Shown in pieces: positions 1-8,991 of a DNA stretch of 64,000 bases. Each line of letters begins with the position of its first letter. Positions within the stretch are counted from its first letter, which is position 1. This DNA is from Pedobacter sp. MC2016-05 (GTDB lineage: Bacteria; Bacteroidota; Bacteroidia; Sphingobacteriales; Sphingobacteriaceae), in NCBI RefSeq assembly GCF_026239735.1, contig NZ_JAPIVT010000016.1, forward strand, positions 62,001 through 126,000. Reading direction: 5' to 3'. The translations under genes and the position numbers were made by a program. The notes under the pieces were generated by a model. The model saw only the letters and a program-made list of their open reading frames with translations, had not been told where the DNA came from and did no database searches.

Positions 1-301
1 AGATATCTCCTTCCAATTCATTGTTCTTATCGGTTGATACATTAATATAAGTAGCCTGGCTACCTGGATACATTTGTAATAGTTTGGCCACCGGTTCGGG
101 ATATTTATCGGCCCCCGAACCTTCGCGGTAATAATAATTCATACCACCTTTATCATTGGCTTCCCCTTTTTCTGCTTCGTTATCCTCAAATGAATTTATA
201 GCCCAGGCTGATAAAAGTAGAATTGGCATACCAATAGCAATGCATTTAAGCAAGAATTTTAATCGCTCCTTATTGGTTAAAAAGAATGTAACGTTTGACA
301 T
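1..301 (-). CDS. Partial unknown membrane-anchored protein (N-terminal 100 residues)
   Basis: An open frame on the minus strand starts with ATG at 299-301 and runs off the left edge of the window without a stop. The visible N-terminus has a basic stretch (KERLKF) followed by one hydrophobic segment at about residues 16-35 (CIAIGMPILLLSAWAI), then an acidic hydrophilic region with DNEAEKGEAND and a YYYREGSG stretch. This fits a single-pass membrane protein with an extracytoplasmic domain. No family is recognised. It lies 36 bases downstream of the zinc-ribbon membrane protein on the same strand, so the two are probably co-transcribed. Confidence 0.6.
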   Translation of the reverse strand, partial: MSNVTFFLTNKERLKFLLKCIAIGMPILLLSAWAINSFEDNEAEKGEANDKGGMNYYYREGSGADKYPEPVAKLLQMYPGSQATYINVSTDKNNELEGDI

Positions 302-337
302 CGTTCTTGATTTTTATTTATAAAATGATTTCAACAA

Positions 338-949
338 TTATTTTTCAGCTTTTTCAACATCGATCAGTTTTCGATCGCTAATCATCTGCTCTAATTCACT
401 CTTTGTAAATTTGGTTTCATTCTTTGAATAATTATCAGCTTCATTCTTCATTAATTGATCAAGCTGACTTGGCTTACGTGCAACTTCATTGTGCTTTACA
501 ACAGTAACCGTATCGCCGTTTACGGCAATTACTTTATACAAAGCATAGTTTCTATTTCCGTCTTTTACTTGATAAACATCATTAACAATGGGTGTTTTAA
601 TATCAGCTTTGCTAGCCCCACCAAAAACAACAACGCCAATAACGAATGCCATAAACAAACCAATTAAAATTAAGCCGGTGCGGTATACCCATGGTGTTTT
701 TGCTTGGGACTTTTCTTGCTCGTAAACCGTTTTCAATCCATCAGGCATTTCGTTATTATATAAAACCTGTTTGCAATGGCTGCACTGGCTCGCCCCAACT
801 TTGCTATATGGAAACATGGGAATCCAAAAGATGTGAAAATATTTAACCGCAAAAACTAAGCTCACAGTTTGCGTAGATCCACAATTGTGGCAATTCGCCT
901 TGGCTCCACTACCTGTTAAAATTTTTGATCTTGTTCCGAAGATTATCAT
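338..949 (-). CDS. Zinc-ribbon membrane protein
   Basis: This 203-residue protein has two CxxC pairs near the N-terminus (C20/C23 and C56/C59), the layout of a zinc-ribbon that binds one zinc ion. Between the pairs lies the hydrophobic stretch FHIFWIPMFPYSK, which resembles the zinc-ribbon domain proteins of Bacteroidota. One transmembrane helix follows at about residues 91-111. The rest is a charged C-terminal domain of about 90 residues with a lysine- and glutamate-rich end. The start ATG is at 947-949. It is the first gene of a probable two-gene unit with the partial membrane protein at the window edge. The cellular role is unknown. Confidence 0.75.
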   Translation of the reverse strand: MIIFGTRSKILTGSGAKANCHNCGSTQTVSLVFAVKYFHIFWIPMFPYSKVGASQCSHCKQVLYNNEMPDGLKTVYEQEKSQAKTPWVYRTGLILIGLFMAFVIGVVVFGGASKADIKTPIVNDVYQVKDGNRNYALYKVIAVNGDTVTVVKHNEVARKPSQLDQLMKNEADNYSKNETKFTKSELEQMISDRKLIDVEKAEK

Positions 950-1195
950 ATCCTATTATGTAAAATGATTGAATAGTTTAAGGATTAAACATATCCATAA
1001 TCTGCTGTTTTAACTAGCGCCAATTATAATTCGCTGGGTTTCGATTACAATTCGTAGTCATTTGATTGTTTTTTAAAATCCATTGTTGAACATTAATGCT
1101 TACAAATGACCCGTTATAATTAATCTTCATGCCTCAAATTTGATTTTCTAATTTGCTTTGCATAAATTGAGAACAGTCTTAAAGTATTATAACCC

Positions 1196-1972
1196 ATGAA
1201 AAGATTTCTGCTAATCATTTTTTTAGCCAGCACATTATCCTTGCAGGCACAAACCATCATGAACAATTATAAATATATCATTGTGCCTGAAAGGTTTAGC
1301 TTCTTAAAAAAGGTTAATCAATACAATTTAAATACACTTACGAAAAGCTTGTTCGAAGAACGAGGTTTCACCGTTTATTACGATAATTTAGAATTACCAA
1401 CTGAAATTGCCAGCGATAAATGCAAGGCTTTAACTGTTGATATTGAAGAGAATAACAGCATGTTCTCTACCAACCTCACCCTTTTACTAAAAGATTGTAA
1501 AGGCGCTTTAGTATTAAAAAGTAAGCAAGGAAAAAGCAGAGAAAAAGATTACCAGGCTTCTTACAATGAAGCGCTGAATGCAGCTTTTGCATCGCTCCCT
1601 GATTTTAGCAAAACGCCAATAACTGAGGCAAAACCCATTGCCACAGCACCTCAAACCGAACCTGTAAAAGCAGCGGTAATAACGGAACCTGTAAAGGCAG
1701 TAAAACAGGAAGCCTCGCCAGCTACAGCCAAAGAAAACAAACCGTCGGCGGCCACGCTAATTCCTCAAGCCAATGCGCTTGGCTTCGATTTATTAGATGC
1801 CACATCAAAAAAAATATTTACCCTATTAAAAACTTCTTTAACAGATGTTTTTATTGCCAATACAATTAATAAAACGGGCATTGTTTTCAAGAAAAAAGGA
1901 AATTGGTTTTACGAATATTATAAAGATGGGGCCGTAACGACAGAACAGCTTTCTATTAACCTCGACAAATAA
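1196..1972 (+). CDS. Secreted protein of unknown function
   Basis: The 258-residue product begins with a clear signal peptide (MKRFLLIIFLASTLSLQA, cleavage expected before QT), so it is exported to the periplasm or outer membrane. Residues 20-125 form a mixed-fold domain, 135-190 are a low-complexity linker rich in Pro, Ala, Lys and Thr with the unit TEPVKA occurring twice, and the last 65 residues form a second small domain. The linker suggests two folded parts joined by a flexible tether. I do not recognise a family. It is transcribed alone, divergent from the zinc-ribbon gene and convergent with the ABC-F gene. Confidence 0.7.
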   Translation: MKRFLLIIFLASTLSLQAQTIMNNYKYIIVPERFSFLKKVNQYNLNTLTKSLFEERGFTVYYDNLELPTEIASDKCKALTVDIEENNSMFSTNLTLLLKDCKGALVLKSKQGKSREKDYQASYNEALNAAFASLPDFSKTPITEAKPIATAPQTEPVKAAVITEPVKAVKQEASPATAKENKPSAATLIPQANALGFDLLDATSKKIFTLLKTSLTDVFIANTINKTGIVFKKKGNWFYEYYKDGAVTTEQLSINLDK

Positions 1973-2021
1973 GGCGGAAGGATCTGAGCAGCGAAAATAC
2001 GATGGTGAGGTTTTAAAGAGA

Positions 2022-2059
2022 GGATCCAATAGGTTTGAGAAATTTGACCCATTGGATCC
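2022..2059. terminator. Inverted repeat between convergent genes
   Basis: Perfect 9-base arms GGATCCAAT (2022-2030) and ATTGGATCC (2051-2059) surround a 20-base loop, with two further GG/CC pairs inside after one mismatch. It sits in the 96-base gap between two genes that face each other. That position suits a bidirectional transcription stop, but there is no strong T-run on either side, so the terminator reading is tentative. Confidence 0.4.
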
Positions 2060-2068
2060 GACTTATGT

Positions 2069-3703
2069 TTAGCGTTGCTCAATTTCTTTTAAGCTACTCA
2101 TCTTTTTGTTGGCTAAAAATCCTTTGATATCTTCGAAATGCTCTCTTACCCGCTTATTTCCGAATTCGAAAACTTTTGTCGCCAATCCGTCTAAGAAATC
2201 ACGATCATGGGAAACTAAGATTAAAGTGCCATCAAAATCTTTCAAAGCATCTTTAATAATGTCTTTTGTTTTCATATCCAAATGATTGGTAGGCTCATCC
2301 AGAATTAATACATTTACAGGCTCGAGCAATAACTTAATCATGGCTAAACGTGTTTTCTCCCCACCACTAAGCACTTTTACTTTTTTAGTGGTATCATCTC
2401 CGCTAAACATAAATGCGCCTAATAAATCTTTAATTTTAATGGTTCCATCCGTTAGCGGAATCTGGTCAATGGTTTCAAAAACAGTTAAGCTTTCATCAAG
2501 CAAAGCGGCCTGGTTTTGAGCGAAGTAACCGATTTTGGCATTGTGCCCAACTTTTAAAGAACCTTCAAAGTCAATTTCGCCCATAATTGCTTTAATCATC
2601 GTGGATTTACCTTCGCCGTTCTTTCCTACAAAAGCTACCTTTTCACCTCTTTCAATCACCATCGATGCTTTTTCAAACACCACATGATCACCATATTTCT
2701 TAGTCAGCTCTTCTACCATTACAGGGTATTGGCCCGAACGCGGTGAAGGTGGAAACTTCAATCGCAAAGCTGATGTATCTACTTCATCAATTTCAATAAC
2801 ATCCAGTTTTTCGAGCATTTTAACCCTTGACTGAACTTGGAGCGTTTTCGAATAGGTGCCTCTAAACCGATCAATAAATTCCTGATTATCTGCAATAAAA
2901 CGCTGCTGTTCTTCATGAGCTTTCAACTGATGAATCCTTCTATCAGCCCTTAATTGGAGATAGTGACTATATTTAGCTTTATAATCATAAATCCTGCCCA
3001 TGGTTACTTCGATGGTGCGATTGGCAATGTTATCTACAAAGGCCCTATCGTGCGAAATAACCATTACCGCTTTGGCCGAATTGATTAAAAAATCTTCCAA
3101 CCATTGAATACTTTCTATATCCATGTGGTTGGTAGGCTCATCAAGCAAAATCAAATCTGGCTTCTTCAAAAGTATTTTCGCCAGTTCGATCCGCATGCGC
3201 CAGCCTCCAGAAAATTCCGAAGTTTGCCGCGTAAAATCCTTACGCTCAAAGCCCAATCCTTTTAAAACTTTCTCTACTTCTGCATCATAATTAACCTCTT
3301 CAATGGAATAGAATTTTTCGCTTAATTCTGATACCCTTTCAATAAGCTTCATGTAATCATCGCTCTCATAATCGGTGCGAATAGTGAGTTGCTCGTTTAA
3401 CTCGTCCAATTCTTTTTGCATCTGATTTACCTCTTGAAAGGCTTTCATTGTTTCTTCAAAAACAGTTACCTTATCTTGTGTAAGCAAATGTTGAGGTAAA
3501 TAGGCGATTACCGCTTCTTTCGGACCAGTCACATTGCCAGTGGTAGGTTTAGAAACATCTGCAATGATTTTTAAAATGGTCGATTTACCTGCGCCATTTT
3601 TACCCATTAGGGCAATTTTATCGTTTTCGTTGATGGAAAAAGTAACGTCGCTAAAAAGAGTTGTTCCGCCAAAGGAAACGGAAATGTTATTTACATTAAT
3701 CAC
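2069..3703 (-). CDS. ABC-F family ATPase (translation-associated)
   Basis: The 544-residue protein carries two ABC ATPase domains in one chain and no membrane segment, the definition of the ABC-F class that acts on ribosomes rather than in transport. Domain 1 has Walker A GKNGAGKST at 34-42, signature FSGGW at 164-168 and Walker B with LLDEPTNHMD at about 186-195. Domain 2 has Walker A GKNGEGKST at 360-368, signature LSGGE at 445-449 and LILDEPTNHLD at about 466-476. The charged linker between them at about 240-320 is the part that reaches into the ribosomal E site in known members. Length and linker look most like the YheS/YdiF group; the exact subfamily is not certain. A good promoter match lies just upstream. 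Confidence 0.93.
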   Translation of the reverse strand: MINVNNISVSFGGTTLFSDVTFSINENDKIALMGKNGAGKSTILKIIADVSKPTTGNVTGPKEAVIAYLPQHLLTQDKVTVFEETMKAFQEVNQMQKELDELNEQLTIRTDYESDDYMKLIERVSELSEKFYSIEEVNYDAEVEKVLKGLGFERKDFTRQTSEFSGGWRMRIELAKILLKKPDLILLDEPTNHMDIESIQWLEDFLINSAKAVMVISHDRAFVDNIANRTIEVTMGRIYDYKAKYSHYLQLRADRRIHQLKAHEEQQRFIADNQEFIDRFRGTYSKTLQVQSRVKMLEKLDVIEIDEVDTSALRLKFPPSPRSGQYPVMVEELTKKYGDHVVFEKASMVIERGEKVAFVGKNGEGKSTMIKAIMGEIDFEGSLKVGHNAKIGYFAQNQAALLDESLTVFETIDQIPLTDGTIKIKDLLGAFMFSGDDTTKKVKVLSGGEKTRLAMIKLLLEPVNVLILDEPTNHLDMKTKDIIKDALKDFDGTLILVSHDRDFLDGLATKVFEFGNKRVREHFEDIKGFLANKKMSSLKEIEQR

Positions 3704-3726
3704 AATTATAATTTTAAATGATTTTG

Positions 3727-3755
3727 CAAATATAAACGAAAGCAGATAAATGCAA
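3727..3755 (-). promoter_or_regulatory. Candidate Bacteroidota promoter of the ABC-F gene
   Basis: On the minus strand the -7 element reads TATATTTG (3734-3727), matching the TAnnTTTG consensus. A TTG for the -33 element lies at 3755-3753 with an 18-base spacer. This would start transcription about 17 bases before the ATG at 3703. Confidence 0.5.
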
Positions 3756-3860
3756 CCTTTTTATTGAAAGATCACGTTTTACACTTTCGATCTTAGGCAA
3801 TCGACTAACAGCCCGAAATGAGCTTTGGCTATGAATAGAATTGACCCAGATATCAATTCC

Positions 3861-5579
3861 CTATCGTTCTGTCTTCAACCACAGCTGAGCATAAGGAGTG
3901 AGTTGAATTTTGTCTTTGTTGACCACCTTTAATTTACCAATCAATGCCTTTTCATTGCCTTGCAATGGAAAAGAAGCGGTTGTTGGCTTGTTACTAAAAT
4001 TATGCAAAACAATGATTTCTTTTTTCGGAGTAACATATTTTATGCCGAGTACCGAATTGTTTTTTGCTTCCAACAGTTCCCAATCGGCAGTGCCAGTTTC
4101 GGGTAGCGAACGCCTTAACGTGATTAGTTTTCTAATGAAGTTTAAAAGCGAGTTTGGGTCTTTAGATTGATCTTCGACATTTACCTTTTGAAAGGCATAA
4201 TCTCCATAGGAAATTACCTGTCTTATTGTTTTCGATGCGGTGCTAAATCCTGAATTTTTCGCTCTGTTCCATTGCATAGGTGTTCTAACCGAAAGGCGCT
4301 CGGCAAGGGTAAGATCATCGCCCATGCCTATCTCCTCTCCCGAGCGGATAACTGGCGCCCCCGGAAGCGAGTACAATACACTATATGCCATTTTTATTTG
4401 TTCTGGCTTGCCTAACATCGGCGCCAGTCGTCGCCTGATGCCTCTGTTATAAAGCTGCATATTGGGTTCGGGCCCGAATTTTTCATATACTTTGTTCCGT
4501 TCCGCTTTACTTAATCTGCCCAAGTCAATTTCATCATGATTACGAAGAAAATAAGCCCATTGTGAAGGCTCGGGCTTTATGCGGGTTTCATGTAAGGCAT
4601 CTTTAAACGTCGAAACATTTTCATCGGCCATTGCATAAAACAAATGTTGGTTGGCATAAAAATGAAACATCATTTGTAAACGGTCGCCTTTCTCACCGAA
4701 ATATTCAATGTTTTCTTTAGGCGAAACATTCGCCTCACCTAATAATACAGTTTCCTTGTCTATAGATTTTGCAGCTGTTACAATCGAATCTAATACACCA
4801 AACATTTTTGCTGGCTTTGCGGCACCAGATTCAGGTACGTCGATTAAAGGGGACGGCATCTAACCTGAAACCCTTTATGCCTTTTGCCGACCAATAACGA
4901 AGAATTTTAATTGCTTCTTGTTGAACCTGCTTATTTTGATAGTTTAAATCTGGTTGAAAATCATAAAAACGATGGAAGTAGTACTTTTTTGCAATCTCAT
5001 CATAAGTCCAGGTTTGAGATTGAAACCTTCGAACACCATATCCTTGTCAAAGTCTTTGGGCTTGGTTGCAGACCATACATATCTAGATTGAAAATTACCT
5101 GTGCTATCGGTGCGGGCTTTTATATACCAGGGATGTTCAATTGAGGTATGATTCAAGACCATATCCATCACGATTTTGATATTGCGTTGCTTGGCGGCAA
5201 CCATAAAAGCTTCGAAATCGGCCATGGTTCCGAGTCTCGGGTCAATTCCATAATAATCTGTAACGTCGTAGCCATCATCATGATCCGGAGTAGGCTGAAA
5301 TGGCGAAAGCCAGATGACTTCTACTCCTAAAGAATCGAGATAAGGCAATTTTTGTGTGAGGCCTTTGAAATCTCCAATACCATCCCCATCACTATCTTTA
5401 AAAATATCTATATCCAGATTGTAAATGATACTGTTTCTGTACCATGCTGGTGCTACTTTAGCTGAGATTTTTTTGGGATCTTGTTTACAGGCGCCCAAGA
5501 GCAAAATAATAGCCCAGACGAACGACGTGAATTTTAGTAAGATAAGGTGCTTAAGATGTTTTCCTCCACTCATCAGCAT
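3861..5579 (-). pseudogene. GH13 alpha-amylase-type lipoprotein, doubly frameshifted
   Basis: The reading frame starts at 5579 with a lipoprotein signal (IILLLGAC, lipobox LGAC) and GH13 regions: IYNLDIDIFKDSDGDGIGD, the DGYDVTDYYGIDPRLGT segment and region I MDMVLNHTS. Near 5020-5025 one base seems lost (a TTCAA where TTCCAA would keep frame). The protein then continues in another frame to about 4846-4853, including region II with GFRLDAVPF, which holds the catalytic nucleophile Asp (codon 4858-4860). A second shift at a run of four C restores the first frame, which carries the acid/base LLGEANVSP, region IV RNHDEIDL and the C-terminal beta domain to the stop at 3861. As written the product stops at 4944 and is inactive. 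Sequencing error or a recent real mutation are both possible. Intact, it would be a roughly 570-residue surface or periplasmic glucosidase. Confidence 0.85.
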
Positions 5580-5839
5580 TAATTTTTAATAGGACGTTTT
5601 TTAGTTGAATCTTTTTTGGCCACTTTACGTTTCAAAGAGTCCTGCCGTTTATCTATTGCTTTTAAGCTGTCGCGTTTTGGCCACTTCGTCGCTTTGGGAT
5701 TATACTTACCTGCTTTAGGCACAGGTTTCTTTATCAAAGTATCATTCGTGCTTCGTTGCCTGGTTCCTGTAGGTACCTGCGCCAGTAAAGTGAAATGTAC
5801 CGATGTGATTAATGTAAAAATGAGTATGACTTGTTTCAT
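5579..5839 (-). CDS. Small basic secreted protein
   Basis: The 86-residue product has a signal peptide (MKQVILIFTLITSVHFTLLA, cleaved before QV). The mature part of about 65 residues is very basic and has repeated KRDSLK / KRQDSLKRK / KKDSTKKR units. No family is recognised. Its stop overlaps the start of the GH13 gene by one base (TAATG), so the two are translationally coupled and probably belong to one transcript. It could be a helper or an unrelated small exported protein. Confidence 0.6.
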   Translation of the reverse strand: MKQVILIFTLITSVHFTLLAQVPTGTRQRSTNDTLIKKPVPKAGKYNPKATKWPKRDSLKAIDKRQDSLKRKVAKKDSTKKRPIKN

Positions 5840-6057
5840 AAAATGATCTTCTTTAGCTGAGGTGTTTCATCAATTCTACTTAAAAACAACCCTCCTATTT
5901 TAGAGAATGTTTTAGCTAATTCATTTTTGCGATAGCAGATATGATGTCATCCCATGCAAAAAACGGCTAAAGGTTGAGTGCCAAAAAATTCAATAATTTT
6001 AAAAAAACAAAACAAAATTTTAACCAATAGGATTTTATAAAGACAACTTATACGACT

Positions 6058-6240
6058 ATGAAAACGAAAATAAAATCGACAGTAGCTTTGTGTTTAGTAG
6101 CAATATTAACAGCCTGCACGAACTACAAGCCTGAGAAAGGAAATCACTATAAAGATACAGAGGATACGGTTAAGAAAGATTCGGTTCAAAAGCCTACCAA
6201 TTTAGATAATCGTGATTCTGTAAGAAATACTAATTTTTAA
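6058..6240 (+). CDS. Small lipoprotein
   Basis: This is a 60-residue protein with a lipoprotein signal (ALCLVAILTAC, lipobox LTAC with Cys20). The short hydrophilic mature part is rich in Asp, Lys and Thr. Such very short lipoproteins are common in Bacteroidota and rarely have assigned functions. It lies 27 bases upstream of the CinA-like gene on the same strand and may share its transcript. Confidence 0.65.
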   Translation: MKTKIKSTVALCLVAILTACTNYKPEKGNHYKDTEDTVKKDSVQKPTNLDNRDSVRNTNF

Positions 6241-6267
6241 TTTGGAAGAATATTTTCAGACTTAAAA

Positions 6268-6762
6268 ATGGACAATAAAAATTTATACGAGAAGATTGGC
6301 GAACTGTTAATAGCGCATGATTTTACCATTGCATTTGCTGAAAGCGCCACTGCCGGAAGATTATCAGCTGATTTTTCTCTAATTGAAGATGCTGGAAAAT
6401 TTTTAAAAGGTGGTGTAGTTTGTTATGACGCCTGCATTAAAGAAGACATGCTTCACGTTGACCATGAACTTATTGAAAAGTATACACCAGAAAGTATGGA
6501 GGTTACGGAAGCGATAACCTTTGGCTTAAGTAAAATTATCAAAGCCGACATTCATATTGGGGTAACAGGACTAACTTGTCCTGGTGGTAGCGAAAGTGAA
6601 AGTAAACCGGTAGGCACGATGTTTATATATGGCAGCTTTCAGGGTGCGCCTATCTTTGCAGAGCGAATAAAATTCGACGGCAATAAATCAGAAATCGTCG
6701 CTGCAACAGTGAGCCATTGTGCCACGCTTCTCTATCGGTACTTACAATCTATTAGTCGGTAA
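6268..6762 (+). CDS. CinA-like C-terminal domain protein (PncC-type amidohydrolase)
   Basis: The 164-residue cytoplasmic protein consists only of the CinA C-terminal domain. Enzymes of this family hydrolyse nicotinamide mononucleotide to nicotinic acid mononucleotide and ammonia in pyridine-nucleotide salvage. The conserved active-site segment is AESATAGRLS at 24-33, where most family members read AESCTGG. The later motif GVTGLTCPGG also departs from the usual GITGIAGPGG. Length matches stand-alone PncC. The substitutions leave open a changed or weakened activity. The gene overlaps the 3' end of the convergent glycosyltransferase by 11 bases. Confidence 0.8.
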   Translation: MDNKNLYEKIGELLIAHDFTIAFAESATAGRLSADFSLIEDAGKFLKGGVVCYDACIKEDMLHVDHELIEKYTPESMEVTEAITFGLSKIIKADIHIGVTGLTCPGGSESESKPVGTMFIYGSFQGAPIFAERIKFDGNKSEIVAATVSHCATLLYRYLQSISR

Positions 6763-8464
6763 ACCAATTGTTAACCGTAAACCAAAAACCAAGGTTGGGC
6801 TTATAGAGGCTTGTACTTTTTCCAGCTGCATAAGGATAAAATTGATTTCTTTTCAGCTGGTAAACTTCATTAAAATTTTCGTTTACACGAGTTAAAACGT
6901 AAATATTAACTCCTTTCAAATGTGAATTCTCCACATCCAAAGCTTCTATGAAACTAACCCCTTGGGCCATTTTCTCCACTTTTGAAATGGGTTCTTTAGA
7001 AAGGTAAATCAACGAAGTGCCAACCAACTCGGGTGGAGATTCTAAAATGAAGCTATTGCTAGCCGAGATAATCTGCAAGTTATTGATCTTTACATATCTT
7101 TTTAGGGCGCCTGCAATAGCATAATCATCAGTCAAAATATATTTGGCAGGTTGATTTTCGATTTCATTTACGGCTAAACCAACTTTATTTGCAGCGATTT
7201 CCCAGCCAGACATATCAGCAAAAAACTGTGGTATCGAGCCCTGAGAACCATCTTCCCAAGTCATAGGCCGAGAAAAACTGGTTAATGCCACCATTTGCCT
7301 GATATATGTTCGGCAATTCCCCATCGATAATATCGGAATGACCAAAGGCAAACTTAATATTCCAAATAATGAGATCATCAACAGAAAGATGGTCTTCTTC
7401 ACTCGGCTCAACCTGGTTAGCATGATTTCCCAGCAATATCCACCCGCAGCAAATAGAAAAGGAAACATGCCTAAGCCATAATACAGTTTGCCTTTCAACA
7501 AGGCCAAAACCACCACCAAAAGCAACGTTGATATAGGCCAGATTAATAAATACCGGCCACCCTTTTTGGATAGCAACAAGTATAGAAAACCCGCCATCCA
7601 CACAGAAACGCCGGCACCATGAAAAAATACGAGCTGAAATAAATAATCGGGGATGTTTAAAACAAAAGCTTGTTGACCAACTAAACCTAAAAAATTAAAA
7701 ACAGGAAAACCATGTTGTGCCTGCCATAAAATGTTGGGCATCATCATTACTAGGAAAAGGATCGTCGCACCACTCAGAGCAGGAAACCCCACCTTTAAAC
7801 GTCCTTTAAAGACGATAAGCGAGGCCAAGCCAAGCGTCACTAAATACATGAAGATGGTGTACTTATTTAACATCCCAATGCCAAGTACCGCACCAGAGAG
7901 CAATAAGTAAGTCGGTTTTTGAGTTTGAAAAGAACGTAATAGCACAAACGCAAAAAGCGTCCACAAAAATTCATCAAAAACTACGGGTTGTAACAGATAA
8001 GAGGTTGCTAAAAAAGACGGCGACCAGATTATTGCCAAACAAGCGATAATGATCCCTAACCTTTTAGCACCTAAATAATGTGCTATTAAACCAGTGAGCA
8101 CTACCGTGAAACTAGAAAACAACGTGGGAATAATGCGCAATGCCGCAACACTATCGCCAAATAATTTTGCCGATAGGCCCGCTACCCAGGTGACCAATGG
8201 CGAAATATCTGGGAATCCCCATTGAAAATCTTTCCCTAAATGGATGTAGTACAACTCATCGGCATGTAATCCGTACCGCGGAAGAAAGAATACATGAAGC
8301 GTAAATTTTAGTAAGCCAAAAAAAACCAATAATCCAACCGTGGCTTTGGTGAGTTTAAGATTATTGGTGTTTGATTTTAGAGCAGTATTGACGGATGTTT
8401 CCCAATTTGGATTCGAATCTGCTTTCTCCAACTGATAAATAGGCGAATCAATTAACATGCGCAT
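6752..8464 (-). CDS. Glycosyltransferase family 39 membrane protein
   Basis: The 570-residue product is a polytopic membrane protein with about 10-12 hydrophobic segments between residues 40 and 380 and a soluble C-terminal domain of about 170 residues. The first outer loop carries LHADELYYIHLGKDFQ, the acidic motif typical of the PMT/ArnT-like GT39 family. These enzymes move sugars from polyprenyl-phosphate donors onto lipid, glycan or protein acceptors on the outer face of the inner membrane. Acceptor and sugar cannot be told from sequence. It starts 9 bases after the small upstream gene. The neighbouring glyco cluster on the other strand may use the same lipid-linked sugar pool, which is inference. 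Confidence 0.85.
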   Translation of the reverse strand: MRMLIDSPIYQLEKADSNPNWETSVNTALKSNTNNLKLTKATVGLLVFFGLLKFTLHVFFLPRYGLHADELYYIHLGKDFQWGFPDISPLVTWVAGLSAKLFGDSVAALRIIPTLFSSFTVVLTGLIAHYLGAKRLGIIIACLAIIWSPSFLATSYLLQPVVFDEFLWTLFAFVLLRSFQTQKPTYLLLSGAVLGIGMLNKYTIFMYLVTLGLASLIVFKGRLKVGFPALSGATILFLVMMMPNILWQAQHGFPVFNFLGLVGQQAFVLNIPDYLFQLVFFHGAGVSVWMAGFLYLLLSKKGGRYLLIWPISTLLLVVVLALLKGKLYYGLGMFPFLFAAGGYCWEIMLTRLSRVKKTIFLLMISLFGILSLPLVIPILSMGNCRTYIRQMVALTSFSRPMTWEDGSQGSIPQFFADMSGWEIAANKVGLAVNEIENQPAKYILTDDYAIAGALKRYVKINNLQIISASNSFILESPPELVGTSLIYLSKEPISKVEKMAQGVSFIEALDVENSHLKGVNIYVLTRVNENFNEVYQLKRNQFYPYAAGKSTSLYKPNLGFWFTVNNWFTD

Positions 8465-8473
8465 TCTTCTCCC

Positions 8474-8809
8474 CTAAAAATAAGTGGTTTTGGGAAGATA
8501 AGTATCGAAATCATAAACCGAATCACCAAAATTATTAATTGAAAACTGAAAACGAAAAACCTCCGCCTGGTAAATAGCGAAAGTAAAGTTATTTGTTGCC
8601 TTCAACTGCATGTCGAAGACATTTTTTTTTATTCGCTCATCAACTCCTTGTGCTATCAGGAATCTGAAATGGAGCGAAATAAGGTTAGGCAATTGAAACC
8701 GGATGGAATTGATTTCCCCTCCATATTGATAAAAAAGCTCTTCCAGTATAGCTAAGCCTGGTTGAAATTGCAAATTGCGGTTATTTTGCGAAATCATCGG
8801 GTTCATCAT
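8474..8809 (-). CDS. Small protein of unknown function
   Basis: An open frame of about 112 residues precedes the GT39 gene by 9 bases on the same strand. I chose the ATG pair at 8804-8809 (MMNPMISQNNR). The frame is open further upstream to 8854, but that extension looks unlike coding sequence. The protein has no signal or membrane segment and contains alternating hydrophobic stretches (INSIRFQLPNLISLHFRFLI, FTFAIYQAEVFRFQFSI) that suggest a beta-rich fold. No family is recognised. The tight spacing to GT39 is the main support for it being real. Confidence 0.5.
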   Translation of the reverse strand: MMNPMISQNNRNLQFQPGLAILEELFYQYGGEINSIRFQLPNLISLHFRFLIAQGVDERIKKNVFDMQLKATNNFTFAIYQAEVFRFQFSINNFGDSVYDFDTYLPKTTYF

Positions 8810-8991
8810 AGCGTTATAACATCGTTTATGGCCAAATTGATTTGCAGTTAGCAAAATACACCATAATTATTGCAAACAAGCAATTTCAAATATTCCTTAA
8901 ATGTTTGTACCGAAGATATTGTGGCAAATGGAAAACTTTCTTCTTTTATTCATGTAGTCTTTATACAAAACATTAACTGTGTCCTGTATTT

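Noticed and set aside
7215-7601. 128-residue open frame in another phase of the GT39 gene
   Set aside because: It overlaps conserved membrane segments of the real gene on the same strand and shows no family features.
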